Assembly (NCBI GenBank): GCA_937625935.1
Contig: OW569389.1
Span: forward strand, 62,001-126,000
Direction of reading: 5' to 3'
DNA: 64,000 bases
From: Tetramitus jugosus
Taxonomy: Eukaryota > Heterolobosea > Eutetramitea > Acrasida > Vahlkampfiidae
Shown here in pieces: positions 30,959 to 40,200 of the stretch; the first letter of the stretch is position 1, and the number at the start of each line of letters is the position of its first letter. The notes beneath the pieces are model-generated. The model saw only the letters and a list, made by a program, of their open reading frames with translations. It was not told where the DNA came from and did not search any database. The translations under genes and the position numbers were made by a program.

Positions 30959-31121
30959 TTAAAAGCCTACATTACTGAGGGTTCTCGAGTAGTCTCCTAT
31001 CTCAATACTAACTCAGCCAGATGGTGCTTAACTTCTCTATTCGAAATGGGAAGAGGTGGTTCCACCATTGTATGAACGTAGACACAAGATTCAATTTGTA
31101 ATAGTTTCTGGTGCCGAAGGC
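30959..31121 (+). repeat. Copy 1 of the ~160-bp repeat module
   Basis: It starts with TTAAAAGCCTACATTACTG and runs through ATTGTATGAACGTAGACAC to a small GCC-GAA-GGC hairpin. It is nearly identical to 32195-32354 over its whole length. A LINE tail is inserted directly after it. Confidence 0.8.
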
Positions 31122-31132
31122 GGACGAAGTGG

Positions 31133-31343
31133 ATCGGGATGAAGAAGTCAGTAGCCGCAAAGAAAGCCACGACCCTCAAGTGTTCACGTCCACCTAAGAG
31201 AAACAGAAGCAATGACCATCTACGAGCCTCATTGGGAAATAAGGTACATATAACCAGGGCCAACGCTCCGCGAGCGTTGGCTAATGTAAACGAAAGACAA
31301 TAACAAGGGCAACTGCCATGGTTGTATTAAAAAAAAGAAAAAA
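31133..31343 (+). mobile_element. 5'-truncated LINE tail with imperfect target duplication
   Basis: The 16-mer AAGGCGGACGAAGTGG (31117-31132) recurs as AAGGCAAACGAAGTGG (31344-31359), two mismatches apart, and flanks about 211 bases. The insert ends in GGTTGTATT and an A-rich run. It has the stem-loop GCCAACGCTC/GAGCGTTGGC at 31259-31281 and the small CAAC/GTTG hairpin at 31310-31324, in the same order as in the intact LINE. The first 90 bases read as a basic C-terminal tail (MKKSVAAKKATTLK). It is an older insertion than the one at 32368. Confidence 0.75.
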
Positions 31344-31359
31344 AAGGCAAACGAAGTGG

Positions 31360-32194
31360 TGGGAATCTCCGCGTTTTTCGTGGTTGCAAGATGGGATGTA
31401 GACACTCCACTAGTACTATCTTCCCGTTTTTAAGAGGATGGATGAAATACTAGGTGCAATGATTGGGAATGGGATGACACAGGAGGAAGAGTGGTTGTAT
31501 CAGTTCGATGATCACACTCTCGAAGGACTGCAAACAGAGTTACCGAAGAGAAAGAGAAATTGCTTCTCTGTGTTGTATGGAAAAACAAATTCTGTTTTGA
31601 GTGGATGATCCAATTCAGGTGTCGAAACAGGGGTGGCCAAGTCTTCACAAACTCAAAGGTGACGAAGTCCCGTTCTTGACCCTAAAGAGGAGGATCTGAG
31701 AGACATTCAAGCGGTGAACAAGTGACCATTGGGTTGCAATGATTTGAAGATGGAGAGTTCTAAGTGCAACAAACTACGCGATCATATCTCTGTGAGGAAC
31801 TTCCCTTTGAGAAGGACTCACTGAGACTTGACAAGATTGAGCACAGAGCCTCTGGAAGTTTCCTCAGGAGTAATCAAGTGCTCAACCAAGAATTTGATTT
31901 TTCTGTCAAAGTTCGTGCATTGTTGTGGGTCAACTGTGATTAAAATGCATTTTCTTGGTTCTGTTGTTTGTGGTAAATGAAATGGGACAGCAACTCGGAA
32001 TAGAGCGCGATCCCACAAGCCACTTTGTGACTTTGGACAGTGAAGGCTTTCAAATGTGCTTGGAACTGCTCGGATATAAAATCTAGTTCTCCTCGGGTGA
32101 AGATAAAGAGGAAAACCGTGCAACTTCTGGCTCAAGAAAGTATGGTTTTCCTGGTTCTTCAAGTTTGAGCCAACTATTTTCGGGCTCAGTTGGC
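31360..32194. other. 835 bases without a recognisable gene
   Basis: Frames are short and unconvincing. A minus-strand copy of the two-hairpin repeat lies at 31957-32032. I see nothing else I can name. Confidence 0.35.
31957..32032 (-). repeat. Two-hairpin repeat, copy 3 (minus strand)
   Basis: Read on the minus strand it has GTCAC-AAA-GTGGC (32032-32020). The arms TGGGATCGC and GCTGTCCCA (32016-32008 and 31992-31984) enclose the loop GCTCTATTCCGAGTT. A CAACAGAAC motif comes downstream. One wobble and one mismatch occur in the large stem. Confidence 0.7.
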
Positions 32195-32354
32195 AAAAGC
32201 CTACATTACTGAGGGTTCTCGAGTAGTCTCCTATCTCAATACTAACTCAGCCAGATGGTGCTTAACTTCTCTATTCGAAATGGGAAGAGGTGGTTCCACC
32301 ATTGTATGAACGTAGACACAAGATTCAATTTGTAATTGTTTTTGGCCGAAGGCC
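32195..32354 (+). repeat. Copy 2 of the ~160-bp repeat module
   Basis: It starts with AAAAGCCTACATTACTG and ends in the hairpin GGCC-GAA-GGCC. It is nearly identical to copy 1. The recent LINE insertion at 32368 lies directly behind it, and a LINE C-terminal remnant continues beyond that insertion. Confidence 0.8.
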
Positions 32355-32367
32355 TGTAGGTATGGAA

Positions 32368-34418
32368 TGTTGTCAGATTGGTGAGTGGAATGGTGGAGAA
32401 CAATTTTGCTGGTGTTCTGACGAGAGCTGTCTCAAGAAGGTTCCCTATCGGAAAGGGAACAAGGCAAGGTGACTCTTTATCACCTACCACATACATTCTA
32501 GTGCACCAAACGGTGTTGATGTATGTTGACAGGAAGGTACTAGGTTACCGAGCTATGTCTCAAGGATTGTGGAACGCGGCCTACATCGACGATTGCAATT
32601 TGTTCGCCGAATCCAGGGCAGATATTGAGCGTGCTGCACAGGCGATGTCGGAGGTTCTATCGTCACTACGGATGTCGATGCACCCTGACAAGCTTGAACT
32701 GTATGTGCGACAAATGGAGAAGGACACAGGGTATGACATAGAGGTGGATGGAACAGTTGTTCCCGCGAGAGACAGTTCTCGAGTCTTTCGAGCACTGGGT
32801 CTTTTCACCAACCTAAAGGGGAATACAAAACAACAAATTGAGCAGGCATGGAACAAGTCCCAAAGAGTGGTGACTATGTTGAAAATGATGAAGCTTACTC
32901 CCAGACAGGTGGCAAGAGTAGTGAACACATGTATTCACCCTATTTTCAAGTATGCATCTGAGTTCACTGATTGGACTGATGGATGGATACTCAAGGTGAA
33001 CAGACTGGGTAGGATGCTGGTCAAGCACGGATCGGTAGCAATGAAACGCTTCCCCTCCGAACTGCTCCCGGTCAGCAGTGATCATGGATCGATCGGTCTG
33101 AACGATATAGAAGAAACTATCACGACGCAAACCGCCTGGTTTGTCAGTACCATGGTGTCTGGTAAGAGAGATACCGAAGCGAAACAGCTGTTGCTTGACA
33201 CGCTTGAGGAGATCAAGCAAAAACAAACATTCCAATCAGAGAATGTATTTCAGTCAAGCAACAGGCTGGAACACGCTAAGCACTCTTACCTGAAGTGGTG
33301 TGCGCTAAGAATGCACAGATATAATATCAAACTAGGGAAGGAACGGGTCTACAACAACTGTGATGACTGCAATATCGCACGATATGTGCCATCAGTTATC
33401 CTCAAAAGGCTCTACCTTGGTGGTATTACAAACAGGGACCAATTGGTCCTGGACAACAAGCTCAAAAGTCTGAAGGACATCAGAATTGAATTCCCGGGGT
33501 GCAAGATCGGGACAAGATCTCATGAGATGCTGAAAATCATGGTGTCACAAATGAACGGTTGTGAGTGTCAATCACAAAGGGAGGATCCCTCCAGCAGTAA
33601 CGCAGAATCCCTCATGATGGGGGACTCCCGTATCGAGAGCAGAGAGCAGCTACAGTCAATGATGGATCAACAAAGGACCGAAAGAATCTCGGGAATGGGG
33701 CTCTACTGGCTGCAAGCTGATGCAATACGAAGCGGAGCTGACTTCAGCTTTCTGAAGTACCCACACAAGATCAATAGGCAAGTGGAGTGGTTCTATGCTC
33801 AAGTGCGTAGCGGTACTCTTCACACAAAAGAGACAAAGCGCTGTCTATATGGCAAGGATGAAGTGATGGAAAGATGTGAGCGATGTCTCAAAGAGCCAGA
33901 GACGATACAACACTGTCTCATACGTTGTCCAAGGGCCATCGTGCGCCGAAGAAGACTGGCATTGTCAGTAGGTAAAGACCTTGACAAGCTGGGTATTCAT
34001 CATAAGCAGCAAATCAATATATGGTTTGATAATGTTGTGTGGAAGGATGGTAAAATCTCTGTGAGAGAAAATCGTAAGACAAGCAAGGAGTTCCTATCTG
34101 GTATGATGGGGGTTGAAAATTCAGCAGTGGAACAAGTAACAAAAGGTTTGAGGATGAACGGTGTGAAGAAGGTCATGGCGGAAAAGAAAGCGAAATCATT
34201 CGTGAACAGGGTGAAGAGGAGGTGCGTCGACACCCTTCATCGCCTATTCATCTCCCACAAGGAAGACACATAACAATGACGCTCTACGAGCGTCATTGTG
34301 AGAAATGAAAAGTAACGGAGGAGATAACGCTCTTCGAGCGTTATCCAGTGTAAATAGTCAGAAAATAAAATCGGAGCAACCGAAATGGTTGTATTAAAAA
34401 AAAAAAAAAAAAAAAAAA
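32368..34418 (+). mobile_element. Recent 5'-truncated LINE insertion with 16-bp target duplication and poly(A)
   Basis: The 16-mer GCCTGTAGGTATGGAA occurs at 32352-32367 and again at 34419-34434, perfectly matched. Between them are 2051 bases with one long open frame, three stem-loops and a terminal run of 23 A. The stem-loops are 34274-34298 (CAATGACGCTC/GAGCGTCATTG), 34323-34345 (GATAACGCTC/GAGCGTTATC) and 34377-34391 (CAACC/GGTTG). The exact duplication, uninterrupted frame and pure A run mean that the insertion is young. It is incomplete at the 5' end, as is usual for target-primed reverse transcription that stops early. Confidence 0.92.
32369..34273 (+). pseudogene. LINE ORF2 fragment: reverse transcriptase (palm to C-terminus) and Cys-His C-terminal domain
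   Basis: The frame is open from the left junction to a TAA at 34271, 634 codons. It lacks a natural start and the endonuclease and fingers because of the 5' truncation. Visible are RT motif 4 (GTRQGDSLSPTTYI), the catalytic YIDD box in NAAYIDDCNLF and the following HPDKLEL. A thumb-like helical region comes next, and then a C-terminal Cys-His motif (CERCLKEPETIQHCLIRCP) of the type found near the end of many LINE ORF2 proteins. The YIDD form instead of YADD is noteworthy. No RNase H was recognised. Enzymes of this class copy their own mRNA at a nicked target. This copy cannot move by itself. Confidence 0.88.
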
Positions 34419-34434
34419 GCCTGTAGGTATGGAA

Positions 34435-34546
34435 AAATTTGCGAACTCAGCAGAAGGCAGCTGGCAGTGAAAGGGAACACGAGCGAGTGCAAATGGGAGT
34501 ACCGGATTCAAGTCATGTGGATATCTGGTTCGATGAAGTCGATCAA
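34435..34546 (+). pseudogene. Older LINE C-terminal remnant split by the recent insertion
   Basis: One frame reads RRQLAV and another VDIWFDEVDQ, matching LINE segments at 61880-61990 and 34000-34040. It lies directly after the young insertion. Together with the module at 32195-32354 it forms the older host element into which that insertion landed. Confidence 0.55.
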
Positions 34547-34587
34547 TAAATTTACTACAATCTATTCCCGTGATTCTGATTGTGAGT

Positions 34588-36177
34588 TTAAGGAGAGCTA
34601 AAATTTATAGTCATGTGATCGATGAGTAACACTGATGACAATATTTTCACACAGGATGAAGCAGCTGGAGAGTGACCCTTCGTGCTGATTGGAACGGGCG
34701 ACGCTTTGTTGATTACAATACCGTGCGCAGTACCGTTGAAGACTTCAAGTTTGTTCATAATTTCAAATTGTAAATGAATTCTTCTCCATTGCACATTACT
34801 ATGGCATTGTAGGTTGTGCATGATCGAAGGTATAAATTCAATCTCTTGAGCCTGATCAGATAGGAACTTCCGTTCTGATGCTTGAACTAGCATATCTGAT
34901 ACATCTGGTTCGTTGTCTATGCACTTATCCAGGGGAAGCAGTCTACGATAATACGTGTCAGTGTTGGTTGTATCCGTATTGAAGAATCTAGAGTGTCCCA
35001 CAACAGCAAATGACAACTGATTTCGAAACAGAGGTTCTGTGTATGAGTGCGAATATGATATCATTGATGTTGCGTGAGGCACAATCATATCAAAATGTGT
35101 GGCACCACTCAATGTACAGTACTTGAATTTGCGTAGTGCGTGAATGAATTTGGAGTCTGGTTCACTCATTTGCAACAGAATCGGTTCCTTTCTTCCTCCA
35201 TATCCACTATCCTCCAAACAGAGTTGTTTTCCAGTTTCTCCAATGATATGTTTCATGTACAACTCAGCGCCGGCCTTGAGCCCCTTATGGAGCCAGGAAC
35301 TTCCAGATGGCTTTCGAGCACCCAAGTGTGGAGTACTTATTGACATGTAACTCACAGGAATGACACGATTAACCAATACTTCATGATCAAGGATCAATGG
35401 AGCTGCGAATCTCATGTACAAGCCTCCTAGAGAATGACCAACCAAAGACAGATAGATATGATCGTATCTGGTCAAATATTTGATATAGAATTCAGTGACT
35501 TCATTCGAAATACGTTCTCCACCGACATGGATTCCGTTCCAAGTATCAGAAGAGTTCGATCGTACACATAATATGAAAAAGTCGACGTTAGGACAGTTCT
35601 TTTCGAATAGAAATCGAATCCTTTCACTCATATAAAACATGTCCAAATCTGTTCCATTGTTTCCATGACTAAGCACCAGAAAGTGAGCACTATTCTCTCT
35701 CAGTTCAATCTCAATATCGTTGTGGTTCGCTAGGAATGAAAATTCTTCTTGTTGATCCTCCGCGGTGCTATTGTCATGATGAAAATGACAAGTATTCTGT
35801 TTCAAGTTCAAATCCAGTACAATCTGATTCAGAGCAACCAGTCTCTTTCCATCACAGTTCACCTCTACTTGGACAAACGAATCCTTGCAGTGGGCAGTGA
35901 AACGATGAGTGAATGATCGCTTGGTGGCACTCAAGGAAAAAGTTTCCTCACGCAACAGCAACATTTCCGATAAAGAACCCTCTTCTTGCACATTCCCATG
36001 TGGAGTAAATAGCTTGAAATGGACTTGAATCTTTGTGTTTTGCATGGAACATCGTACAGGAACACTACCAGTCAGTGTAAATGTGCCTCTTGCTTTAAAA
36101 ACGGGAAATGTGTGGTTGTTTGAAGCAGCATCTGCTGAACTTCCAAGGTTTAGCCTAACATCTGTTGGTTCTTCCAT
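34588..36177 (-). CDS. DUF676-type putative serine esterase/lipase
   Basis: The product has 529 residues. The first 150 are beta-rich and unassigned. An alpha/beta hydrolase of the DUF676/FAM135-like type starts at about residue 158 with HFLVLSHGNNGTDLDM. The nucleophile elbow is LVGHSLGGLYMRFA near residue 246, with the expected Ser. SISTPHLGARKP follows, a hallmark of this family. ATHFDMIVPH near 360 supplies a plausible catalytic His. No signal peptide is evident, so a cytosolic enzyme acting on lipids or acyl-proteins is likely. It is the third of three minus-strand genes, 195 bases after the CCDC25 stop. Confidence 0.85.
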   Translation of the reverse strand: MEEPTDVRLNLGSSADAASNNHTFPVFKARGTFTLTGSVPVRCSMQNTKIQVHFKLFTPHGNVQEEGSLSEMLLLREETFSLSATKRSFTHRFTAHCKDSFVQVEVNCDGKRLVALNQIVLDLNLKQNTCHFHHDNSTAEDQQEEFSFLANHNDIEIELRENSAHFLVLSHGNNGTDLDMFYMSERIRFLFEKNCPNVDFFILCVRSNSSDTWNGIHVGGERISNEVTEFYIKYLTRYDHIYLSLVGHSLGGLYMRFAAPLILDHEVLVNRVIPVSYMSISTPHLGARKPSGSSWLHKGLKAGAELYMKHIIGETGKQLCLEDSGYGGRKEPILLQMSEPDSKFIHALRKFKYCTLSGATHFDMIVPHATSMISYSHSYTEPLFRNQLSFAVVGHSRFFNTDTTNTDTYYRRLLPLDKCIDNEPDVSDMLVQASERKFLSDQAQEIEFIPSIMHNLQCHSNVQWRRIHLQFEIMNKLEVFNGTAHGIVINKASPVPISTKGHSPAASSCVKILSSVLLIDHMTINFSSP

Positions 36178-36372
36178 CTTTTGTTTCTTTGGTTGTTGAC
36201 AACGTGTTGTCTGCCCAAAACGCGAATAAAGTATGCATGTTCTCCTTCTATTTCTTTGTTTGCCATCGGAGGAACTGGGAACAGAACTTGCAGCAGATAT
36301 CGAAATCAGATCTTCAGATCAGCAAGAAGATTTTTACTCTGTAAGAAAATACTTAATCTTTCTCTGAACAGC

Positions 36373-37104
36373 TTAGAACAAGTCATCCATGTCCATTGAG
36401 CCATCATACTCATCTCCATCACCAAACACATCATCCAAGTTGTTTGCTCCAGTCTTGTTTGATGTCTTCTTGTTGCCACTGCTGCTACTTGCCTTGGCCT
36501 TGCTATTGCTAGCTCCCTTGTTTGATCGCATGCGATCAGAGCTAAACAAACTGTCATAGCTCTTTGCTTCAGCCTCTTTCCTCTTTTGCTCAATTTCGCG
36601 CTTTTCCTGTAATTTTTTTTCGCGTGTATCCTTTTTTTTGGATTCTCTTTCTTGCTTGTCTCTCTCGTCGCGCAACGCTTGGAGATTGGGATTCGTGTCT
36701 TCCACCTTGGTCTTCTTGATGCGATTCACAATATCACGATTCTTCTTGAGCACCATGGTATAATAGGCCTTGCTTGGGTCATGATAACCAACTGCTCCCG
36801 TGGCCATATCACCAGTCTTCTTCAAATTACTTGCCATTGTGTAAACAATGCGAATATTGTTTAGCTTTTTACCTTCAATAGAGTTTTCTTTCGTGTATTG
36901 TGCCATGTCTTCCAATACGGCAGGTGGTATCGAATGAATCGTCTCATTTGGCTTCAATCGCAAGTACAAATGAGCACTAGAGTGCTTATCCACGTGGAAC
37001 CAAACATCTTCTGGCCAAGAGTATTTGATGAGCTCTTCGTTTTCTTCCTTGTCTTTTCCCAAGTAGCAAACGTATTCTGGGTCAATGCATTTGAAGTAGA
37101 ACAT
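36373..37104 (-). CDS. CCDC25: CCDC25-like protein (NFACT-R domain, coiled-coil)
   Basis: The protein has 243 residues, close to other CCDC25 homologues. The N-terminal NFACT-R domain is visible as MFYFKCIDPEYVCYLGKDK, then EDVWFHVDKHSSAHLYLRL, KKLNNIRIVYTMASNLKKTGD and VGYHDPSKAYYTM. Residues 125-185 form a charged coiled-coil (RDERDKQERESKKKDTREKK). The C-terminus has a basic/Ser patch and an acidic end. NFACT-R domains bind nucleic acid; the human homologue has been described as a DNA sensor, while the role in protists is unknown. It lies 124 bases after the PIKfyve stop on the same strand. Confidence 0.92.
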   Translation of the reverse strand: MFYFKCIDPEYVCYLGKDKEENEELIKYSWPEDVWFHVDKHSSAHLYLRLKPNETIHSIPPAVLEDMAQYTKENSIEGKKLNNIRIVYTMASNLKKTGDMATGAVGYHDPSKAYYTMVLKKNRDIVNRIKKTKVEDTNPNLQALRDERDKQERESKKKDTREKKLQEKREIEQKRKEAEAKSYDSLFSSDRMRSNKGASNSKAKASSSSGNKKTSNKTGANNLDDVFGDGDEYDGSMDMDDLF

Positions 37105-37228
37105 TTTTCTCTGTTGTTGTGCTTGTTCTTGTTGTCGCGATTTATTTGCGGGAAATGAAATTTTTTTGTCGCAGCGGAGAAAGACGGAGAATTGTTTACT
37201 CCTACTGGATATGAATACAATAACAGGA

Positions 37229-40200
37229 TTACTTGGACAGGAGTTGCAACAGGCCAGTGAACTTGTCTGGAGTGAGCAAAAAGTATCGCTCCATGGCTTC
37301 TCTGAATCTACCCTTGTAGTTCTTGGGGGAGATGACTGTTGGCACCTTGCCCTTACTGCTGATGATACCAGCGGATTTGACCCATGTTTCCAAGTGCTTA
37401 TCCCACGTGTACTGTCTCACGTAATCAATGATACCAACGATTAATTCTTGACTTTGATCATCAACACCAACAAGCAAGCTGTAATCCATGACATTAAGTT
37501 TGCTGAGGAACAGAGTGTCATTGTGAATGCTCGTCGATAGAACTCCCTTGGACAATTGCCGAGTGATGAGTGGAGGAGATCCAGCATACATGCTCTTCAG
37601 TAAATTTTCGTCCAATAGTACAGCTCCCATCTCCTTCTGGTATCTGTTACGTTCACTACCCTTCAAATCATACGTTCGGTCAACGTTTCTATCATAAAAC
37701 AAGTTGTCCATAATGATGACATCTTGCTTGGTGAGCTTTCCCTTGTGATAGTAACCGATACGATACACACCAATGATCTTACATAAGACTGTAGGGAGTT
37801 CATGGAACAAAGCATTGACCATGTAATCAAAGTATGCAGGTCCAGTCTCCAAGAATGTAAGTAGTTCCACACGCGAGATCTGTTTGATGACGAATCGATC
37901 GTCCCATGTCTTCGTAAAAGTCGACTTTGATTTTCCTCCTGTGGGAGTCCATTGTTTGCAACGAGATAAAGAGTGAACAAATTGAACATCACCACTGCAG
38001 TATGCCCTTCTGAGTGCTGCAAATTGCTTTGCAAAGTAGCATGTGCAATAAAAATCATTCTTTCCCTTCCTCTCGCCTCTAGTTGGTGCGTTGCCAGTTT
38101 CTGAGTCACTAACAGTCTCGCTTGAGTTGGTGTTGAATACGAATTTAAAGTGATTGTTTTCCTTTGATGTCATGTGTTGCTCAACTGCGGAAGAAGCATA
38201 TCGTTCATCGACTGAATCAGTATCTTCATCATCTGTAATGTCGTAATCTCTCGTATCATCACTGTATGCATCAAAGTCACCATCGTCTTGAACTGCATTG
38301 TGATAATCATTCGAGCATAGGGTGTACGCAATAATGGTGGATGGTTCATCATTATAAACAATAATATTAGAGTCTGATTGGTTGCTTTGTAAGTTCATGT
38401 ACGGAGCAACACTGCTGATTAGCTTTGGTATCTCTACAGGTACAACCTTGTTGTTTTTGTTGTAGAGAGAGGCGAGTATTGCTGAATTGCCAAACGCTGG
38501 GGACTTGGCTGACTCTACAGACGTGCTCAAAGCAGTTAGACTCATAGAGTGAGGTAATTTAGAACCGTTGGACAACTCGAAGGGAGAAGGTGGAGATCTG
38601 CCAGTAGGACTCACCAAATATGGTACCTGGTCCATGGAGGTAGGAGTGTTCGCAGAGAGCGTGAGCTTTGGAACAGCGAAGGAGCTATCAACATTCGTCA
38701 CGATCGAGTTTGAAGGAGATAAATGCGGAATGGGGGAGCCCAAAGATTTCGATGTTAAAATCACACTCTTAATCGGTCGTTGGGCGTCATTGCTAGCAGT
38801 CAGAGTGATAATAATGTAGTCAGAGTGAATAAGGTTCGTACTAGCAACAGAATCATTGCTATCACTTCTTGCTGGTTTCGGAGGAGTGGTTGCATCATTC
38901 ATAGTGACGTTGGCTCTTCTTGATTGGAGTCGCTTGTTCTCTCGGGCAAGTTTGTTGTTCACCTTGATGCTGTTTGGATGTTTGCTCTCATCAATTAGAT
39001 CTTCAATGACAGTATTCCAAGTTTTTGCAGTGATATAAATGTTCTTAATCATGTGATTCAATCTATACATGTTCACTTCCTGCCTGATTGATTCAATAGC
39101 AACTTTCAGGTTCTCATACTGTTGTTCCAACGATGTTCTAAACAACTCTATCTGGTCTTCCATCTCAACAAAGTCTACATTGCTCTCCATGTTGCTGGCA
39201 CACAGGAACAAATCACCGTACAACTTGCCACAAGCCTCAGACACTTCTGTCACAAACTTGTCAAAGCATTTTTGTTGCTTTGTTGAGCTGTAGCAAAGCT
39301 CATTAGATGGTACAGTAATCTTGTACACAGTGACAGGTTCATACTCAAACTTCGCTATAAAGTCCTTGTAACCAAAGCATCTGACATGATACTCATGGAT
39401 GGAATGTTTACAGTTACCCGTTCGACATACCAATGTATGATTATAGAGACCAGTTTCCAAGAATTTTCCGAAAGAATACTTGTACGTTCCTTCGGACATT
39501 GGCACAACGGGTGTCACATGCTTCTGGCACAATTTACAGAAGCTCCACATTGAGATACAGTCATCGTTGTTGGAATAAGTGATATGGTCAGCTTTTTCTA
39601 TGGTCACTTTTATCCTTCCTTCGTCGTGCGTGTACGTTCGAATAATACTAAGGTTCTCTTTGAGCAGCGCGGGATTGAAGCACTTTGTCTCCAAAAACTG
39701 TCCAAGTGCCATATCATTCTCCGTATAGTATGCAATCACAATAATTTCGGGAACGCCATAGTCTTGATGAGAGAAGTCATTGACGCTCTCTTTCATTGCA
39801 GAGTCATGCTTCAAAATCTTTGTGAATAGAACAACAATATTTTGGTGACTTAATGGTGATAGCATTTTGGAAGACAAGAGGGACTTGTCGAGAGCGCTGC
39901 TCTTTTTCGAGTACTCATATTCACCATTGTCCATAATTTCATCTGTCCATTCTTCGAATCGTAGTGGAATAGTCACATAGGGTGAGACAGACAGAACCTT
40001 TTCTTCAAGTTTTGCTGATGATTCACTTGATTGAGCGCTCACTAGTGAAGTTGTTTCGTCATCCATTGTACTGTTATTTAACTCGTGTGACTCGATTGAA
40101 GTCCGTTTATCGGTCGCGATGGAAGGCGCTCTGCGACGCTGTGATTGACCTACAAAGGTACCACACTCATCAAAGAATAATTCTGCCTCCAATCTCAAAT

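Noticed and set aside
34500..34587. Additional LINE tail behind the remnant at 34435
   Set aside because: No GGTTGTATT motif or A run is present; similarity ends at about 34546.
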